Assembly (NCBI GenBank): GCA_027531445.1
Contig: JAPZRK010000034.1
Location: 1-58,524, forward strand
Length of the DNA stretch: 58,524 bases
DNA from: Leptospira sp.
GTDB lineage: Bacteria > Spirochaetota > Leptospiria > Leptospirales > Leptospiraceae
Direction of reading: 5' to 3'
Part shown: piece after piece, positions 1 through 8,313 of the stretch
Position numbering within the stretch: the first letter of the stretch is position 1
How the letters are laid out: each line of letters starts with the position of its first letter
Translations under genes and position numbers: made by a program
The notes under the pieces: model-generated
Database searches by the model: none
Told to the model about the DNA's origin: nothing
The model's input: only the letters and a program-made list of their open reading frames with translations

Positions 1-20
1 TCAAATAAGTTAATCAAGAT

Positions 21-1451
21 ATGAATCACATAAATTTTTTAAAAAAAACAGAATCCTTTCTTTTGGAAAAGAAATTAGATCAAAATTTAGTCAATCTATT
101 AGAAACATTTATAAAAGAAAGCGATGATTTAAGCTTATTCAGAATCAATCCATATTATTTTGCAAAAGACCACTCGTTAAGTGAAAATCAGTCAATAGAT
201 CTTTTTTTATATTCTGCAAAAGCTGGGATATTCTTCATGGAATGGCTGTTACTTTGCCCCAGGTGTGGAGATCCAGTTAAGAATTTCAATAAGTTATTAC
301 ATGTGCAAAATCAATATCATTGCGAATTTTGCAGAAGAGATTATCAAACTTATATAGATGATTCCATAAAGATATCTTTTACAATTCATCCAGATATTAG
401 AAAGATTTCCTTCCATGATCCCCTTAATCTAACAATTGAGGACTATCAATATAAATATCTTTTTTCTCGTGAAGGAAAGATCCCAGGATTAGGAAATAAA
501 TTTACAGTTTTTTTTAGAAATCGCGAAAGATTCTTAAAATTTATTGAACCTGGGGAAACGATCGAAGCTGATCTTGTAGCAGAAAAAGGGTTTTTGGAGG
601 GCAATGATCTCTTTCACCATGTAGATTTTCTAATTCAAGTGAAAGAAGATTCAAAGAATGATACGAATGAAATTAAAGCAATCTTTGAAAATGATCAGCT
701 TACTGTTAATCAATATGAAATCAAACCAGGAAACTATAAATTTGAAATAATAAACAAATCGAATTTAAAAATTCCTTTTTCCGTTTACCAATTGGATGAA
801 GATTTTTTGACATCAAAGTTCAATATAGAATTTGATCCATACTTAACCGCAAAATCTCTGTTAAATAATAAAACATTCAGGGATATTTTTAAAGGAGAAG
901 ATATAGTTGGAGCCTCTGGATTATCTATAAAAGATGTAACATTATTATTTACTGATTTAAAAGGATCTACTAGCTTATATGAAAGAATTGGTGATTTGAA
1001 AGCATTTTCCTTAGTCCAACAACATTTTGATGAAGTGGCTCAAGTAATTGTTCGAAACTCAGGAGTTTTGATTAAAACAATTGGAGATGCGATCATGGCC
1101 TCCTTTCTCAATCCATATGATGCGATGAAAGCATCCATTGAAATGTTAGAAGCTATAGAAAATTTCAATCAAAGGCAACATAATAAAGAAATAATATTAA
1201 AAATCGGAATTCATTCAGGTTCTTCCATTGCTGTTACATTGAATGAACGGATCGATTATTTTGGACAAATTGTCAATATTGCGGCCCGAGTCCAAGGCGT
1301 TGCAGAAGGAGAGGAGATTTGCTTTACTCGCGAAATATTTAATTTCCCGAATGTAGATGAGCTCGTTCAGAATGGAAAATTAGAGATGGAAGAACATTTA
1401 TTAAAAGGTTTGAGTAAAGAAATTCCAATATACAAATTCTCAATGAATTGA
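21..1451 (+). CDS. Class III adenylate/guanylate cyclase with N-terminal zinc ribbon
   Basis: Predicted soluble cyclase that makes a cyclic nucleotide from ATP or GTP. The C-terminal catalytic domain (about residues 303-470) keeps both metal-binding aspartates, D312 in LLFTDLKGST and D356 in KTIGDAIM, and an IVNIAAR segment. The N-terminal 290 residues contain a four-cysteine zinc ribbon (C79, C82, C101, C104) inside a region resembling the DUF5939 module found in other bacterial cyclases. No membrane segment or signal peptide is evident, so it is probably cytoplasmic. The ATG start lies 20 bases from the window edge. A small AT-rich hairpin follows the stop codon. Family assignment is firm; substrate choice (ATP or GTP) and the signal sensed by the ribbon region are not determined. 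Confidence 0.9.
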   Translation: MNHINFLKKTESFLLEKKLDQNLVNLLETFIKESDDLSLFRINPYYFAKDHSLSENQSIDLFLYSAKAGIFFMEWLLLCPRCGDPVKNFNKLLHVQNQYHCEFCRRDYQTYIDDSIKISFTIHPDIRKISFHDPLNLTIEDYQYKYLFSREGKIPGLGNKFTVFFRNRERFLKFIEPGETIEADLVAEKGFLEGNDLFHHVDFLIQVKEDSKNDTNEIKAIFENDQLTVNQYEIKPGNYKFEIINKSNLKIPFSVYQLDEDFLTSKFNIEFDPYLTAKSLLNNKTFRDIFKGEDIVGASGLSIKDVTLLFTDLKGSTSLYERIGDLKAFSLVQQHFDEVAQVIVRNSGVLIKTIGDAIMASFLNPYDAMKASIEMLEAIENFNQRQHNKEIILKIGIHSGSSIAVTLNERIDYFGQIVNIAARVQGVAEGEEICFTREIFNFPNVDELVQNGKLEMEEHLLKGLSKEIPIYKFSMN

Positions 1452-1469
1452 GAGCTTTCATACTTTTGC

Positions 1470-1489
1470 CGAATTAAAAATTCGCTTTT
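1470..1489 (+). terminator. AT-rich hairpin terminator after the zinc-ribbon cyclase
   Basis: A 6-bp inverted repeat, CGAATT then AAA then AATTCG, starts 19 bases after the cyclase stop codon and is followed by CTTTTAATTTT. The arrangement fits a weak Rho-independent terminator. The stem is short and AT-rich, so confidence is modest. Confidence 0.45.
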
Positions 1490-1676
1490 AATTTTACCAA
1501 CTACTGGCCTCCACTCAATCATTCTCGATAACCTGAGGAGTAAGAAGGGTCCGAAGATCAAATTTCCGAATTCACAAGGGAAGCCCCGCACATATGACAA
1601 AATGCTCGTTATGCGAATCCAGCTGCATTGCAGATCAAGATCTTTAGCCCCTGTTATTCCTTAGAGGTTTGGCAGG

Positions 1677-2342
1677 TCATTTTTCTACCTTCTCTAAATT
1701 CGTAATAAAATAATTCTGTTGTTCGAATCTTAAGAATTTAGATCCCTTCGGGATAGAATATATGGTTCGAACGATCGAGCTACCTTTCGGTGGGACCCAT
1801 CCAGTAGAAGTACGACCGCGATCTGTATCCCGAGACATCGGAATCCCATATCTGCATGAAGTCATGGCGGCCGCGAACTCTGGTTTCGACTGCGATAGTT
1901 TAGGAAATACTGCCATTTTGTTGTAAGTTGCCGTTGGCCACAATACTGGATCACTGATTTCGACGACTAACTTCATTTCCGGCTTACCATTTAAGAAGCC
2001 GACTTTATCAAACTTTTCAGGATTCGACTGATAGATGTTGTTCAATTCCGGTCTAACTTTCAATATATAATCAAAATTAGATTCCTTAAGTTTATCATCA
2101 CACAAATTAAAAAACTTATACATCTCTGTTTGGTTTGAAATTTTAAATGTTGCTACATAAAAATCCTCACCCCACCAATCATCCTCGACTTTTCTATAAA
2201 AACCTAAATCAGTCAATTCGATGGTCCAATCAGCGCTCAAATTCAGAGGTTGTCCCGCTTTGAAAAACGGCTCTTGGGTCTGTAACGAAGCACATTGGAA
2301 GAGAACATTTGATATCAAAAAAAGGAATGTAGTCTTTCTCAT
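1677..2342 (-). CDS. Hypothetical lipoprotein
   Basis: Protein of 221 residues starting at MRKTT. An earlier in-frame start 18 bases upstream would only add a short tail before the signal peptide. A hydrophobic stretch ends in the lipobox-like LFQC, predicting lipidation at the cysteine of CASLQTQ. The mature part has no domain I recognise. It contains a region rich in aromatic and charged residues (YRKVEDDWWGEDFYVATFKI) and ends with a segment read as SSIVRTIYSIPKGSKFLRF. It lies on the minus strand between two other lipoprotein or cyclase genes and is not obviously in an operon. It is presumably exported to a membrane surface; its function is unknown. Confidence 0.75.
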   Translation of the reverse strand: MRKTTFLFLISNVLFQCASLQTQEPFFKAGQPLNLSADWTIELTDLGFYRKVEDDWWGEDFYVATFKISNQTEMYKFFNLCDDKLKESNFDYILKVRPELNNIYQSNPEKFDKVGFLNGKPEMKLVVEISDPVLWPTATYNKMAVFPKLSQSKPEFAAAMTSCRYGIPMSRDTDRGRTSTGWVPPKGSSIVRTIYSIPKGSKFLRFEQQNYFITNLEKVEK

Positions 2343-2544
2343 TTCTGTAAAGAAAATCATATACCAAATTCGTAAAGTAGAAATGATACTGACAAGGCAA
2401 ATTTGAGAGGATTTAAAAAATAATTAGAGAACACAATAACCACACTTGTTGTGCAGTTACTGTGAATTAGAAAACGAGCTAGTTCTTTTCCTTCTGTTTA
2501 ATTCTCAATCAAAAGAAGTTTTTTTATCCAAGACTAACCATAAA

Positions 2545-3411
2545 TTAAGGAATAGCATAACCACATTTATTTGATATTTCATCTGCATAGACTTTACGTG
2601 GTGCAACAAATTCGAACTCTTGTAGATTTTTTTCCGAAATATGCAAAACTCGAAATCTTCCAGATTCGCTTCGGCAAAGAACTGCAACTCCTCCACCTGG
2701 AATGATTACATGATCCTCTCCTTCTTTCTTCGTTGTATAGGTAATCTGTTTCCCTTTATTGTTTTCGTAATCTTCCATGCTGAGAACTTTATATTTTCCT
2801 GATTTTAAATCTTGTTGTCTGATACCAAATTCACCTAATCGAGTTTTGCTGAATAATCCTTCTTCCTTGATTTCGTTTCCTTTTTCATCCAATTGGATCA
2901 GAATAAAATTCGCTAAATTTCCATTCGTAACTAATGTTTCCTTTGTTTTTGAAGCTTCTAACTCTTTTTGATACTTCAAGTATGCACTTGAATTTTTATT
3001 TTCCTTAAAGGAAGCATCAGGTTCGAATTCAATAAAATGTTCGAGAGGTGTGTACCGTTCAAACCCACCTGCAAAATAATCTACTGCAAAACCAACAGGA
3101 GAGAATGCTAAGAAAAGAAAATTTCCCCAAATCCAAGGGTTTCGTTCAGTTGTTAATGCTATATTCTTAGGCTTATTACCGGTTAACTCTACTTTAAGTT
3201 CGTATGCTTGGGCTTTCTCGCGATCAGGGAGATTGATTTTTTTAAACGTATAGGAGTCACCGATTTTTTCTTGATTTAAATAAATGCTACTACCTTCGGG
3301 AGCAACAACTTCCAATCGAGTGCTAGCATTTCTAAAAAATGAAGCACAGTTACTACTTCCAAATAACATGAATAATAAGAAAATGGATTTACAATAGTTA
3401 GGTATTTGCAT
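2545..3411 (-). CDS. Lipoprotein with PEGA-like domain
   Basis: Lipoprotein of 288 residues. The signal peptide MQIPNYCKSIFLLFMLFG runs into the lipobox SSNC, giving an acylated CASFFRN terminus. Residues 30-75 (LEVVAPEGSSIYLNQEKIG) resemble the PEGA surface-layer-associated fold, in which short beta-strands carry a peptidoglycan- or polysaccharide-related module. A hydrophobic patch around PWIWGNFLFLAFSPVGFAVD may be a membrane-associated segment. The rest (KVLSMEDYENNKGKQ and GGGVAVLCRSESGRFRVL) is unassigned. It is transcribed in the same direction as the preceding lipoprotein, about 200 bases away. The lipoprotein call is strong, the PEGA resemblance moderate, and the function unknown. 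Confidence 0.75.
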   Translation of the reverse strand: MQIPNYCKSIFLLFMLFGSSNCASFFRNASTRLEVVAPEGSSIYLNQEKIGDSYTFKKINLPDREKAQAYELKVELTGNKPKNIALTTERNPWIWGNFLFLAFSPVGFAVDYFAGGFERYTPLEHFIEFEPDASFKENKNSSAYLKYQKELEASKTKETLVTNGNLANFILIQLDEKGNEIKEEGLFSKTRLGEFGIRQQDLKSGKYKVLSMEDYENNKGKQITYTTKKEGEDHVIIPGGGVAVLCRSESGRFRVLHISEKNLQEFEFVAPRKVYADEISNKCGYAIP

Positions 3412-3735
3412 GGATTTCAGATTTAAGTTAAGAACCTAAAAATCAAGCAAAAATTACATCAACCAAGCAAATACTTTGAAAGTGTTTTCCCAATACGTTG
3501 GAGCCATTTCCTAAAGTATGTTTGCTCTAACTTCTAAGGAAGAAACTAATCTAAAAATCATTAAAACCAACAAAAGATAGTAGAAGTTTCGTAACCTAGC
3601 GATGTATCTGTGAACATTGGCTCTGTTTTGAACAAGAAATACCACTACCAACGTCCTATAAGGTTAAATAAGTACGCGTTTGAATATAATAATGTGCAGA
3701 ATGTTTTTTAAGAATAGACTTCAGTTTATGGATCA
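3412..3735. other. Gene-free AT-rich interval
   Basis: About 320 bases between two minus-strand genes. Neither strand shows a convincing reading frame, stable hairpin or palindrome. It should include the promoter of the PEGA-like lipoprotein at its left end, but I cannot point to clear -35 and -10 boxes. Confidence 0.5.
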
Positions 3736-3990
3736 TCATTCAGGATGATTCCAGCAAAACACTTTGACATGATGGATTAAAATCGCATCAATATCTTGCA
3801 ATTCAGAAGTAAGTTCTGAACCTCCCCAGTTGTTACTGAAAAAATGAGAATCATTGAAAGACCCATCTTTCGTGTCCTCAACTAATTTTAATAAAGAATT
3901 GGCAAAAAATGTTAGTCCTTCTGGAGACCCATGAACGAATAATTCCTCTTTATTATCCCTGCTCATTTCAAATGTTAAAGTATATTTCAT
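3736..3990 (-). CDS. Imm32-like immunity protein (orphan)
   Basis: Small cytoplasmic protein of 84 residues matching the pattern of the Imm32 immunity family from polymorphic toxin systems. It has an N-terminal strand followed by HGSPEGLTFFANSLLKL, a central NNWGGSELTSEL with the family's Trp-Gly-Gly and Glu-Leu, and a C-terminal HHVKVFCW. A clear Shine-Dalgarno GGAAGGAG sits before the ATG. Imm32 proteins normally neutralise a toxin domain encoded next door, but no toxin gene is visible within several kilobases on either side. It may therefore be an orphan defensive immunity gene or the residue of a lost toxin locus. Assignment is from remembered family features, not a search. Confidence 0.65.
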   Translation of the reverse strand: MKYTLTFEMSRDNKEELFVHGSPEGLTFFANSLLKLVEDTKDGSFNDSHFFSNNWGGSELTSELQDIDAILIHHVKVFCWNHPE

Positions 3991-4136
3991 TTGTATCTCC
4001 TTCCATTAATCATAAATAAAATTTTTTTATTGTTTGATCAATGAAATATTCGTTTCCATAAATAATGAATGGAACCAAAAAGGAGCCATTTTGTTTTTGT
4101 ATAGTTTGAATTATTACATATTGGAGAATTTCAATT

Positions 4137-4316
4137 TTGAAAACATATAGACATAAAAAATCAGGAAATATTTACGTACTCATAGGATATGCGAAAAATT
4201 GCACGAATGAAAATGACGGACAAGAAATGATAGTGTATCAACCCGCCGATTCAGCTGAGAACCGAATGTTTGTAAGAGAGAAAAACGAATTTCTGACAAA
4301 ATTCGAAGAGTGCTAA
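4137..4316 (+). CDS. Short DUF1653-like protein with TTG start
   Basis: A 59-codon frame reading TTG AAA ACA and ending TAA. It encodes a compact protein with the features of the DUF1653 family: KTYRHKKSGNIYVLIGYAKN, then DGQEMIVYQP, then MFVREKNEFLTKFEEC. No ATG lies upstream in frame. A GGAG sequence about nine bases before the TTG could act as the ribosome site. The protein length fits the family, which is typically 60-75 residues, so it may be intact. DUF1653 proteins have no established function. The neighbouring Imm32-like gene is divergent, sharing the interval 3991-4136. It is easily missed because it is short and lacks ATG. Confidence 0.6.
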   Translation: MKTYRHKKSGNIYVLIGYAKNCTNENDGQEMIVYQPADSAENRMFVREKNEFLTKFEEC

Positions 4317-4365
4317 AACTCTATTTTTCATATGTTAACGTATACTTTTTTATCGGCGCATATTT

Positions 4366-4396
4366 TCGGCTATTCGGGCGCGGAGCCGGGTCACGG
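4366..4396 (-). repeat. Possible degenerate copy of the hairpin repeat family
   Basis: Read on the minus strand this G+C-rich patch contains GGCTCCGCGCCCGAAT, with GGC and GCC pairing around a TCCGC loop and an outer CGGC/GCCG pair. The loop and the trailing CGAAT recall the hairpins at 25157, 57183 and 58122. The stem is only three to four pairs, so membership is tentative. Confidence 0.3.
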
Positions 4397-4494
4397 ATAT
4401 GGAGAATTTTGCTATTTATTCCACCAGATAACTAAAAAAGTAATTTCAAAAATAAATCTTTCCTTTATTTGTAGTCCTGGCTCATCTAACAGAG

Positions 4495-4523
4495 TTGACT
4501 AAATTTCATTAGGATTTTAGTTT
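4495..4523 (+). promoter_or_regulatory. Candidate sigma-70 promoter for the TRL-like lipoprotein gene
   Basis: TTGACT at 4495-4500 and TAGTTT at 4518-4523 are separated by exactly 17 bases. A strong Shine-Dalgarno AGGAG follows at 4531-4535, nine bases before the ATG at 4544. The -35 match is good and the -10 is poor, so this is a prediction by position only. Confidence 0.4.
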
Positions 4524-4543
4524 TGAATTAAGGAGATATTCAA

Positions 4544-4855
4544 ATGAGAAACATTTTAACAACACTTTTATTGTGCGCAGGATTACTTGTAAGCTGTGCT
4601 TCACCTGGCTTTGGTCCAAACGGAGGTTTGTTTTCCAGCACTACTACGGGTGTTCACGGAGCAAATAATGGTGCAGGTGCGAAAGTAGGTCAGGCTTGCG
4701 CTTCAAGCATTCTCGGTTTTATTGGCGTTGGCGGAGAAACAGTAGCAAACATAGCTGCATCTGCTGGAATTACAAACATAAAAAGTGTAAACTTAAAGAC
4801 CTTTAGCATTTTAGGCCTTTATGCAAATCTTTGCACGGTAGTTACAGGGGATTAA
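4544..4855 (+). CDS. TRL-like family small lipoprotein
   Basis: Lipoprotein of 103 residues with signal peptide MRNILTTLLLCAGLLVSC, lipobox LVSC. The mature protein follows the TRL-like pattern seen in Leptospira and other bacteria: a Gly/Ser-rich start (SPGFGPNGGLFSSTTTG), GAKVGQACASSILGFIGVG, repeated small residues, then NIKSVNLKTFSILGLYANLC. The family is of unknown role, with small outer-surface or periplasmic proteins often encoded near tRNA genes; no tRNA is seen here. A good AGGAG ribosome site and a strong downstream hairpin suggest a monocistronic, well-expressed gene. Confidence 0.8.
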   Translation: MRNILTTLLLCAGLLVSCASPGFGPNGGLFSSTTTGVHGANNGAGAKVGQACASSILGFIGVGGETVANIAASAGITNIKSVNLKTFSILGLYANLCTVVTGD

Positions 4856-4869
4856 TTCCTTTTTTTTTG

Positions 4870-4916
4870 ATAGAGAGAATTCGTTTTGAAAAAAATCAAA
4901 TTCTCTCTATTATCAT
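4870..4916 (+). terminator. Terminator after the TRL-like lipoprotein
   Basis: A 12-bp inverted repeat, ATAGAGAGAATT at 4870-4881 and AATTCTCTCTAT at 4899-4910, flanks a 17-base A-rich loop and is followed by TATCATTATT. It begins 15 bases after the TRL-like stop codon, a usual position for an intrinsic terminator. The long loop is unusual but the stem is perfect. Confidence 0.6.
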
Positions 4917-5185
4917 TATTATTCTCCTGAAAATCATCATCAAATCTACTCACGTCTTATTTTTTCTCTATTTGTAAATTCATATTTATTAATACTCTAA
5001 CGAATTCTTGTCGCTGCTTACATCGAACGGACTTCTTTTACGAGCAATCTATCGCGAATCGGATTGGAAATACTTTCGCCGACATCTTAGAAAGAAGCAA
5101 TGTCTTTGAAGGATAAGTATAATCCACAATTAGCGGAAACTACTCATTGCGGTTATTTAGATAAAGCGTTATTATACATAGCAAG

Positions 5186-5767
5186 ATGATGTTGAAGTTT
5201 CTGATCCCCATGTATGCGTTACTCCTCAGCCATTGCGTCTCTCACCCTTTTCGTTTGAATCAAACATTTACAGAAGAGGAAGAGTTTGTCGCCGTAACCC
5301 CATCCCAGATACAGATAAAATCTGCCCTTATCTCCTTACCGATTCAGGATAAGAATACAGCCGAAATAGAATTCCGTGAACAACTACAAAACCAAATTGA
5401 TCGAATCAGCTCACGTTCCGTAACATTTGAACGCCCAATAAATGTAGAACTTACATTAGTTTCATACAATCATAAGTTTAACTCGGATTTTATCGGTGTG
5501 TTCCTTCATTTTATAACATTTACAGTTTATACATTTTCAGGAGGAGTGGTAATGCATGAAAAATTGACATCTGAATTCAAATACTACCCAAACGAAATAG
5601 GAGAGTCGGGAAAAAAGGAATTTACCTTTTTTTTCCAGTGTGAAAGACCTCTTCGATTTACTGACAATATCTCACATTATCAATCAGTAATCGATTATGG
5701 CGATTTTTGTCGCAAGAAAATGATTGTCGATCTTGCAAAAAATATACATGCCAACTCCAATCAATAG
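5186..5767 (+). CDS. Hypothetical lipoprotein
   Basis: Protein of 193 residues with a short signal peptide ending in LLLSHC, so probably acylated at CVSHPF. A second ATG three bases later could be the true start. The mature region has a predicted beta-rich core (SVTFERPINVELTLVSYNHKF), then a hydrophobic stretch FIGVFLHFITFTVYTFSGGVV that could be a single membrane-spanning or membrane-associated helix. It is followed after 23 bases by another exported-protein gene in the same direction, suggesting a two-gene unit. No family is recognised. Confidence 0.7.
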   Translation: MMLKFLIPMYALLLSHCVSHPFRLNQTFTEEEEFVAVTPSQIQIKSALISLPIQDKNTAEIEFREQLQNQIDRISSRSVTFERPINVELTLVSYNHKFNSDFIGVFLHFITFTVYTFSGGVVMHEKLTSEFKYYPNEIGESGKKEFTFFFQCERPLRFTDNISHYQSVIDYGDFCRKKMIVDLAKNIHANSNQ

Positions 5768-5790
5768 AAAATTACAATATTAACAAATTT

Positions 5791-6522
5791 ATGTTAAATC
5801 AAAAAAGAGCCATCATATTTTTCATTTTCATGCTTGGTATAAATGTTACATTTTGTAGCTTTATATTGAAACGAGACTCTACACAATCAAAAGATTATAG
5901 TGATTCGATCCAAGTAGTTTATCCTGGAGTATTTCAATTATTGGATTTAGATACAATGTCTGAAAAATATTTGATTGTAGATGGAATTCCAAGATTTGCG
6001 AGATTCTCCAAAATGAGTAAATTCGAATATGATTTTACTCTTCCTTTCGTTATTGAACCTTCAAATATAAACGAAATTGATTCAAACTTTAATGTGACAA
6101 AAATCGATGATTACTTTGCAAACCTAAAATTGAGCCCAAATAATGAAAAGTTATCGGAAGATACTTCGGCAAGAAAGGTTATCTACTTAGGCTTTGCAAA
6201 TCATAGAGCGGGACGAGTCTACGTCGCTCCAAGCGGAGTGAGTTTAGTTTCGAGCTTACGAATCTCAATTCAAAAGAAGAATATCTATGGGAACTTTTCT
6301 GAAGTTGCCTTTTGCCAAAAAACCGTTTTTTCAGGATTACTCAGCAATCAATTCGTCGAAGATTACCTACTGAACCAACAAGGAAAGTGTAGCTTCCTCA
6401 AAAGTAAACTAAGTTCAAAACAGCAATGTCTTGGCGAGGTCTTTAATGATAATTTTTTTGACGCATACAATCAATGTCTTTTTGAGCTGAAAGAAAGTCA
6501 GAAAATAGATACTTTTGAGTAA
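5791..6522 (+). CDS. Hypothetical exported protein
   Basis: Protein of 243 residues beginning MLNQKRAIIFFIFML. The frame is open further upstream, but that extension overlaps the preceding gene and contains no signal peptide, so the ATG at 5791 is preferred. The hydrophobic N-terminus ends at TFCSFILK, compatible with a poor spirochaetal lipobox or a plain signal anchor. The mature region has four later cysteines (CQKTVF, CSFLK, CLGEVF, CLFEL) that could form two disulfides. No domain is recognised. It lies 23 bases behind the preceding lipoprotein gene and probably shares its transcript. Confidence 0.65.
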   Translation: MLNQKRAIIFFIFMLGINVTFCSFILKRDSTQSKDYSDSIQVVYPGVFQLLDLDTMSEKYLIVDGIPRFARFSKMSKFEYDFTLPFVIEPSNINEIDSNFNVTKIDDYFANLKLSPNNEKLSEDTSARKVIYLGFANHRAGRVYVAPSGVSLVSSLRISIQKKNIYGNFSEVAFCQKTVFSGLLSNQFVEDYLLNQQGKCSFLKSKLSSKQQCLGEVFNDNFFDAYNQCLFELKESQKIDTFE

Positions 6523-6695
6523 ACCAAGACGTAGAATTAAACACAGACGATTCAAATCACTGAGTAAATATATTGACTTTCTTTGAAAAATTAAATAAAG
6601 TTGCTACTCGCACCGGTAGATAAAGATTGTATCCTTATTTTTTGCTTTATTTCAAAATCAAAAATTTCAGTAGTTTGTATTAAAGTGTTATCGAA

Positions 6696-8282
6696 ATGAA
6701 AAGATCAAAGGCCACAATTTTCCTTTATTGTATCTTTTTGTTTCTTTCAGTCTGTAAACCAAAAGATCTTTCCAATGAGTGTGACCTCAATTCAAAATCA
6801 TTAAATGATCGATTCATCTCAGATCAAATTATTGCAAGTAATCCAAATATTGACAAATTGATTCTCAAATTAATTTTTCCAGATATTATTTCCTACTGCA
6901 ATTATTCTTCAAATAATGGAAATAATTCTCCCTCGGCTAATTTATCAAACTTTATCATAACCACCACAAACACCGGTGATGTGACAAACTTTCCTGTCGC
7001 TGGTCCATTTACGTTTGATTTTAGCGCCGCAATTGATGCTAACAGCATTGTAGTCAACTCTACCATTGGCAGTACCTCGTGTACTGGCTCGGTTCAAGTC
7101 TCACAGGATAATTTTGCCACCTGTGTTTCTCTGAAAGCACCCACTCTCGGCAACGAAAACAAACAGCTGATCGTGACTCCTCTGCCTTTTATGAGACCGC
7201 TCCAAACATATAAAGTACGCATTACAACCGCCCTAAAGAGTTTTCAAGGAGTCAATTTGGGTGCTGAATTCACCACTAACAACTATACCACGAAAGATGT
7301 GGGAAAGTGGGTGTTTGTTGCTGGTTTTAATGGTGACATACATTACTGCACTTTGAACCAAACGACTGGCGTGCTCGGAGCAGTAAGCTCAGTTTCGGCA
7401 CCCAATCAAACACAATTTATTGCTCTAGAACCTTCTGGTAAGTTTGTCTTCGCTCATCCCAACAATACTACTTCGTTATACTATGCGAGCATCAATCAAA
7501 CAACAGGTGCGATTCCTGCTCCATCAAATATAACCAACGTAGCGAATGGTGGTCTGGCATATCATCCGACTTTACCTATACTTTATGCGACAGCCGCAAA
7601 CCAAATCAGGCCATTTTCCATTAATACGGTTTCGGGTCTGCCAACTTCGGGATCGGTACTAACTGGTGGCTCGGCAAATAACATCGGTATTGTGATCCAT
7701 CCCACTGCGAAATTTCTATATTGGGGTACCAGTGGTGGCGGTAACAATGTCCACTCTGCCCAGATCGCCTCCGATGGTAGCTTGAGTAGTGTGATTTCAG
7801 CATCAACTGGTAGCGCTACAACTTCCTATTTCCCGACAATCGATCCAGGCGGAAATTTTCTGTATGCCACCGACTACGGTGGTACAACTGGTGTGTCTTA
7901 TTTTTCCATCAATCAAACTACAGGTGCCTTGACCTTAAACGGCAATGTGGGCGTTCCAACACCCGGACAAAGTACTACAATAGACCCGACCGGCCGTTTT
8001 CTTTACAGCATCGGCACAGCGAATCCGAACTCGACAATCAGTGTATTCAGTCTCAATTCATCTACGGGTTTGCCCACTTTGGTCCAATCGCAAACCGGAT
8101 TAGACTCATACGCAACATTCATGGCGATCGATCCCTCGGGCCGCTTTGCTGTTGTGGGTTATGGCGCTTCCGGCGCTAGCGGGGATAAAATAATATCATA
8201 CTCGATTGACCAACAAACGGGCGTTCTGGTTCAGGTCACGGTATTAACAGCGGCCAATGCCCAGAGTGTCGCCATTTATTAG
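6696..8282 (+). CDS. Ig-like plus beta-propeller lipoprotein
   Basis: Lipoprotein of 528 residues. The signal peptide ends in FLSVCKPKD. Residues about 85-200 form a Big_5/SbsA-type Ig-like domain (TGDVTNFPVAGPFTFDFSAA, and later MRPLQTYKVRITTALKS). Residues 205-528 are a lactonase-like seven-bladed propeller built from repeats such as SINQTTGAIPAP, SINQTTGALTLNG and SIDQQTGVLVQV, each preceded by an IDPSGRFxY-like strand. This resembles the YbhE/6-phosphogluconolactonase propeller fold, but surface-attached leptospiral versions have no established enzymatic activity. The same propeller design occurs at 9217-10581 and in a relic at 29242-29939. Codon use is noticeably less AT-rich than in neighbouring genes. 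Confidence 0.85.
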   Translation: MKRSKATIFLYCIFLFLSVCKPKDLSNECDLNSKSLNDRFISDQIIASNPNIDKLILKLIFPDIISYCNYSSNNGNNSPSANLSNFIITTTNTGDVTNFPVAGPFTFDFSAAIDANSIVVNSTIGSTSCTGSVQVSQDNFATCVSLKAPTLGNENKQLIVTPLPFMRPLQTYKVRITTALKSFQGVNLGAEFTTNNYTTKDVGKWVFVAGFNGDIHYCTLNQTTGVLGAVSSVSAPNQTQFIALEPSGKFVFAHPNNTTSLYYASINQTTGAIPAPSNITNVANGGLAYHPTLPILYATAANQIRPFSINTVSGLPTSGSVLTGGSANNIGIVIHPTAKFLYWGTSGGGNNVHSAQIASDGSLSSVISASTGSATTSYFPTIDPGGNFLYATDYGGTTGVSYFSINQTTGALTLNGNVGVPTPGQSTTIDPTGRFLYSIGTANPNSTISVFSLNSSTGLPTLVQSQTGLDSYATFMAIDPSGRFAVVGYGASGASGDKIISYSIDQQTGVLVQVTVLTAANAQSVAIY

Positions 8283-8313
8283 AATACAAAATAGATCGCG
8301 AAAGAGTATAAAT

